From assembly GCA_963756025.1 (NCBI GenBank), contig CAVWMF010000009.1:186001-250000 (forward strand): a DNA stretch of 64,000 nt, read 5' to 3'. Positions 60,929 through 64,000 of the stretch are shown piece by piece. The DNA is from Bog-473 sp963756025 (GTDB lineage: Bacteria; Actinomycetota; Acidimicrobiia; Acidimicrobiales; RAAP-2). Numbering within the stretch: position 1 is the first letter of the stretch; every line of letters starts with the position of its first letter. The position numbers and the translations under genes are program-made. Below the pieces are notes generated by a model, which worked only from the letters and a program-made list of their open reading frames with translations, was not told the origin of the DNA and did no database searches.

Positions 60929-62227
60929 TCAGGCCAGGTGCACGGGAAGGCTCCGTAGTCCGCGGAGCGCCTGGATCGGCTTGTAGCGAAGCGTGTCACG
61001 GGCAACGGCCAACGTCATGTCCGGGAAGCGCTGCACGAGCGAACGTATGGCGATCTGCCCCTCCATGCGGGCGAGCTGATTGCCGAGGCAGAAGTGCTTA
61101 CCGAACGCGAACGTGAGATGCCGGTTCGGATCACGTCCGAGGTCGAGCTCGTCGGGGCGTTCGAAGATCCGCTCGTCACGATTGGCGGAAATGATCATGC
61201 CCAGGACCTTGCTTCCTTTGGGTATGGTCGTGCGCTCGACCTCAATGTCCTCGAGGGCGCGCCGCGCCGCGCCGCATGGTACCGGGGAGGTGAAGCGCAA
61301 GAGCTCTTCCACCGCGGACGCGGTAATCGAGGGGTCCTCCCTCAGCCGCGCCGCTTGTTCGGGATGCTCGAGCAAGGCCAACGTCGCGCTGCCGATGAGA
61401 TTGGACGTCGTGTCGTGACCGGCCAACATGAGGAGGAAGATCATCGCCGCCACCTCGTCCCGGCTCAATTTGTCGCCGTCGTCGCTCGCCGCCACCAGGG
61501 CCGAGATCATGCCCTGGTCGGGTATCTGTCGTCGCTCGTCTGCCATGCGCTCGATCATCGCAAGCAGCTTGCGCGCAGCAGGAATCGTCCTGATGAAGGC
61601 GGCCGGGCTCCCTCCGCCCACCCCTGCGACGAAACGCGCCGTCAGCGAATGGAACTGGTCCCGATCGGACGCCGACACCCCGAGCATGCGCGAGATGACG
61701 GAAAGGGGGAGCGGTACTGCGAAATCGGCGACCAGGTCCACCGTTTGGCGCCCGGACAGCCCGCGCAGCAGGTCTCCGACGATCCTCTCGATGTCCTGCG
61801 ACATTTCCTGCACCATGCGAGGAGTGAATGCCTTGTTGACGAGGCGGCGCAGCCGGGCATGATCAGGATCGTCCTTGTAGACCATGCTGTCGGCCAGCAG
61901 ACGGAACATGCGAGGGAGATGACGCATGAGCCATGAGTCGTTCTGTCCCATGGTGTCGCTCGAGAATCGAACGTCGCTGTGGAGCAGCATCACGCTGTCG
62001 TAGCGGGTGAGCATGTAACCCTCCGCACCGAGGAGCTGCTTCGAGCGGGCCCGGGCCACGGGAGCGGCATCGCGCAGGGCGGCGTAGCGGGGGAAGGGGT
62101 CCGTGAACATCACCTGGTCGGCGAGGTCGGTGACGGTGGTGCCCTCTGGCTGGTTGAGGATCGTCACGGCCTGGTCTGCCTGCACACGTTCCCTGCGGTC
62201 ATGGCACCCCCCGAGGTCGTCGGACAC
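60929..62227 (-). CDS. Cytochrome P450
   Basis: A 432-residue bacterial P450 with fully canonical motifs: I-helix AGHDTT (269-274), K-helix EELLR, haem loop FAFGKHFCLG with ligand Cys380, followed by NQLARMEGQIAIRSLV. Start is GTG 62227; the TATCCT of motif copy d ends about 13 nt upstream on the minus strand, implying a very short leader. It lies 37 bp after the second crotonase on the same strand, with the motif in the gap. Probably hydroxylates the substrate imported by the fused ABC system. No ferredoxin is adjacent. Confidence 0.93.
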   Translation of the reverse strand: MSDDLGGCHDRRERVQADQAVTILNQPEGTTVTDLADQVMFTDPFPRYAALRDAAPVARARSKQLLGAEGYMLTRYDSVMLLHSDVRFSSDTMGQNDSWLMRHLPRMFRLLADSMVYKDDPDHARLRRLVNKAFTPRMVQEMSQDIERIVGDLLRGLSGRQTVDLVADFAVPLPLSVISRMLGVSASDRDQFHSLTARFVAGVGGGSPAAFIRTIPAARKLLAMIERMADERRQIPDQGMISALVAASDDGDKLSRDEVAAMIFLLMLAGHDTTSNLIGSATLALLEHPEQAARLREDPSITASAVEELLRFTSPVPCGAARRALEDIEVERTTIPKGSKVLGMIISANRDERIFERPDELDLGRDPNRHLTFAFGKHFCLGNQLARMEGQIAIRSLVQRFPDMTLAVARDTLRYKPIQALRGLRSLPVHLA

Positions 62228-62234
62228 AAAGAGA

Positions 62235-62252
62235 TAGTTGAGGATACTCTAA
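62235..62252 (-). promoter_or_regulatory. Regulon motif, copy d
   Basis: TTAGAGTATCCTCAACTA on the minus strand, squeezed into the 37-bp gap between the crotonase stop (62265) and the P450 start (62227). A motif in so short a gap suggests a separate promoter or operator for the P450. Confidence 0.6.
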
Positions 62253-62264
62253 TGCGGATCGCTC

Positions 62265-63051
62265 TCAGCGGTAGGTGGGGCCATCCTTGCGCTCGGCCCG
62301 GGTGGACCAGCTGTCCCCGTATGTGTTGCCGATGTTTGTGTAGGCGATGCCGTTCTGCAGGGCAGCGGAGCGCGTCATGTCGAGCGACTCCCAGATGGCC
62401 CGCACCGTCCCCTGGATCGCCCGGGGGTTCCGTGCCGCGATGGACGCAGCGATCTGGTGGGCGCGGCGAGCGAAGTGCGGCCCTGGGCACGACTTCGGTG
62501 ACCAGGCCGAGGCGCAGGGCCGTGGCGGCGGTGATCCTCTCCTCGCTCCCCATGAGGGCCCAGCGCAGGACGTCGCCCAGCGGCATCCCGCGATGCAGCA
62601 TACCGATGGGCTCGAGGGAGGAGACGATTCCCGTGGTGGCATGGGGGTCGAAGAACTGGGCGTCGTCGGCGGCGATGATGATATCGGCCTCGTTCAGGAA
62701 GTACTGGGCGCCGCCCGCCGCGATCCCGTGCACGGCCGTCACCACCGGCTTCCAGCACCGGTGATGTGATTTCGGCGAAAGCGTGACTCCGGGATCGAAG
62801 GTGTTCCACACGTTCTTTCGGAAGAACCATGACGTAGCGCCCCTGACGTCGGCGCCCGCGCAGAACGCCCGCTCGCCGTTTGCCTGCACCACGGCGGCAT
62901 GCACGGCGTCATCCTCCTTGATGGTCTCCCAGGCCCACGAGACCTCGGACGCCATCTGATCGTCCCACGCGTTCAACGCCTCCGGACGGTTGAGCGTGAT
63001 GGTGGCGACGTGGTCGTCACCCACGTCGTACGCAATCGCTTCGAGGTCCAT
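62265..63051 (-). pseudogene. Enoyl-CoA hydratase/isomerase family, one frame break
   Basis: ATG 63051 opens MDLEAIAYDVGDDHVATITLNRPEALNAWD; oxyanion segments GERAFCAGADVRG and VHGIAAGGAQYFLNEADIII follow. A single inserted base near 62485 shifts VVPRAAL into FARRAHQIAASIAARNPRAI and the frame ends at 62265 (ERKDGPTYR). Repair gives 261 residues. The HGIAAGGA loop is close to actinobacterial crotonases of unknown substrate. Motif copy e lies 11 bp upstream of the start. Probably functional if the break is a sequencing error. Confidence 0.82.
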
Positions 63052-63061
63052 GTCCGCACAA

Positions 63062-63078
63062 TAGAGTATCCCGAACAG
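63062..63078. promoter_or_regulatory. Regulon motif, copy e
   Basis: TAGAGTATCCCGAACAG in the 64-bp divergent gap, 11 bp from the crotonase ATG (minus) and 38 bp from the GntR ATG (plus). Spaced 37 bp from copy f. Confidence 0.6.
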
Positions 63079-63098
63079 GCGAACACCGAGGAGAACGC

Positions 63099-63115
63099 TC
63101 GGGTACCCTGAACCG
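63099..63115 (+). promoter_or_regulatory. Regulon motif, copy f
   Basis: TCGGGTACCCTGAACCG abuts ATG 63116; its TACCCT core ends 6 nt before the start codon, as in copy a. A weaker match placed for autoregulation of the GntR gene. Confidence 0.5.
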
Positions 63116-64000
63116 ATGACAGCACCTTCGAGGTTGGGGTCGCGCGGCAAGCCCGCCGCGTCCCCACGCCCCTCGGAGGAGACCGGGTCCAAACTGGCGA
63201 CGACCGTGTCACGGCACATCGTCACGGACGTCATCGAGCGTGGATGGCCCGTCGGTGAGGTGTTGGGGTCGGAGTCCGAGCTCATAGAGCGCTACGGCGT
63301 GAGCCGGGCAGTGTTCCGCGAAGCCGTCCGGTTGGTGGAGAATCAGCAGCTGGCGCGTATGCGCCGGGGGCCCGGCGGTGGGCTCGTGGTCACCGAGCCG
63401 ACCGTGGATGCCATCATCGACGCGGCCGTGCTCTACCTCCACCGGGTGGGTGCGACGCTTGACGAGGTCTTCGAGGCGCGCCTTGTCCTCGAGGAGATCG
63501 TGACGGAGCTCGCCACGGTTCGTCTCGACGAAGCGGGCGTCACGAAGCTCCGCGGGCTGGTGGAGGACGAGGCCAGTGGCGAGGTCAGGGACCACCGGGC
63601 CCTTCACGCGATGTTGGCCTCCATTTCGGGCAACCCGGCCCTGGAATTGTTCGTCGACATTCTCAACCGGGTTCCTCTGCTGTATTTCCGCGATCGCTCA
63701 GTCTTCGCCCCGACGACCCTGTCGGCGTCACGGCATGCCCACGAGCGCATTGCGGCTGCAGTCACGGCGGGGGATGGGGGATTGGCTCGGCACCGGATGC
63801 GCAAGCACCTCGAAGCCGAGGCCGACTACCTGCGAAGCCGTCGCTGGTCGCAGCAGCTGCTGCCCGACACGGTCAGCCTGGGCGGCGCGTCGACGAACAA
63901 ACGGGCCGAAGATGTTGCTCGCTCCATCATCGGTGACGTGCTCGTGGGGGAGCTTCCGGTCGGGTATCTGCTGGGCTCCGAGGGTGACCTCATCGATCGC
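63116..64000 (+). CDS. Tandem-repeat GntR/FadR-type regulator, 5' part
   Basis: Open from ATG 63116 to the right edge (295 codons, no stop). Residues about 30-95 form a GntR winged helix (LATTVSRHIVTDVIERG, SESELIERYGVSRAVFREAV, MRRGPGGGLVVTEP). Residues about 105-240 are an all-helical FadR/FCD-like domain with ARLVLEEIVTELA, HRALHAML and a late HAHERIAAAVTAGD. Then a second winged helix begins (RAEDVARSIIGDVLVGELPV, LLGSEGDLIDR), so the protein repeats the whole architecture. It likely binds an acyl-CoA or organic acid and is the obvious candidate regulator of the seven-copy motif. Confidence 0.88.
   Translation, partial: MTAPSRLGSRGKPAASPRPSEETGSKLATTVSRHIVTDVIERGWPVGEVLGSESELIERYGVSRAVFREAVRLVENQQLARMRRGPGGGLVVTEPTVDAIIDAAVLYLHRVGATLDEVFEARLVLEEIVTELATVRLDEAGVTKLRGLVEDEASGEVRDHRALHAMLASISGNPALELFVDILNRVPLLYFRDRSVFAPTTLSASRHAHERIAAAVTAGDGGLARHRMRKHLEAEADYLRSRRWSQQLLPDTVSLGGASTNKRAEDVARSIIGDVLVGELPVGYLLGSEGDLIDR

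Noticed and set aside
1..64000. tRNA, rRNA, integrase, transposase or att sites marking a genomic island
   Set aside because: None recognised by reading both strands; a covariance-model search was not possible here.

Overview
This high-GC window has densely packed genes, many start/stop overlaps (ATGA) and families typical of soil or aquatic actinobacteria: F420/LLM oxidoreductase, several P450s with small [3Fe-4S] ferredoxins, KstD-like flavoprotein, MaoC double-hotdog dehydratase, many CoA ligases, CoA transferases and crotonases. I infer a catabolically versatile actinobacterium, possibly Acidimicrobiia. No rRNA, tRNA, CRISPR, phage or insertion sequence was seen.

Layout. 1-7175: a nine-gene co-directional operon (cyclase-family hydrolase, FMN alpha-hydroxyacid oxidase, two HpcH/HpaI aldolases, two small ferredoxins, D-2-hydroxyacid dehydrogenase, P450, phosphotriesterase-like hydrolase). 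7248-9453: a damaged zone with a frame-broken secreted cyclophilin and remnants of a metallopeptidase and of MsrA. 9501-10341: ArsR regulator plus SRPBCC protein with two clear operators. 10351-14697 (minus): SDS-type alkylsulfatase, CoA ligase, crotonase. 14762-19047: orphan 2-oxoacid oxidoreductase gamma subunit, a frame-broken CoA ligase and a coupled pair of frame-broken M24 peptidase-fold genes. 19099-22112: divergent KstD-like dehydrogenase and P450 around a palindromic operator. 22292-25947: branched-chain-type ABC transporter with permease-permease-ATPase fused in one gene, in an unusual codon style. 26024-42696: an expansion of COG2159 amidohydrolases (four) and D-aminoacylase-type amidohydrolases (three), with a tandem CoA transferase, LLM monooxygenase, CoA ligase and class II aldolase. 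42701-46954: orphan carboxyltransferase, zinc alcohol dehydrogenase, SDR, second class II aldolase. 47427-48692: solute-binding protein.

The most coherent candidate for something undescribed is 48.76-64 kb. A motif close to TAGAGTATCCTGAATAG occurs seven times, always in promoter positions, in front of two modules that pair an APH-fold kinase with a beta-barrel (DUF7064-like) protein, a second fused ABC transporter, a CoA transferase, a double-hotdog dehydratase, two crotonases, a P450 and a tandem-repeat GntR regulator cut by the right edge. I infer one regulon for uptake, possible phosphorylation, CoA activation and beta-oxidation-like breakdown of a bulky hydrophobic substrate; the substrate cannot be read from the sequence.

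Many disrupted genes become full-length when single bases are added or removed, mostly in homopolymers. Most breaks are therefore probably sequence errors, while the 8.65-9.45 kb remnants look truly decayed.
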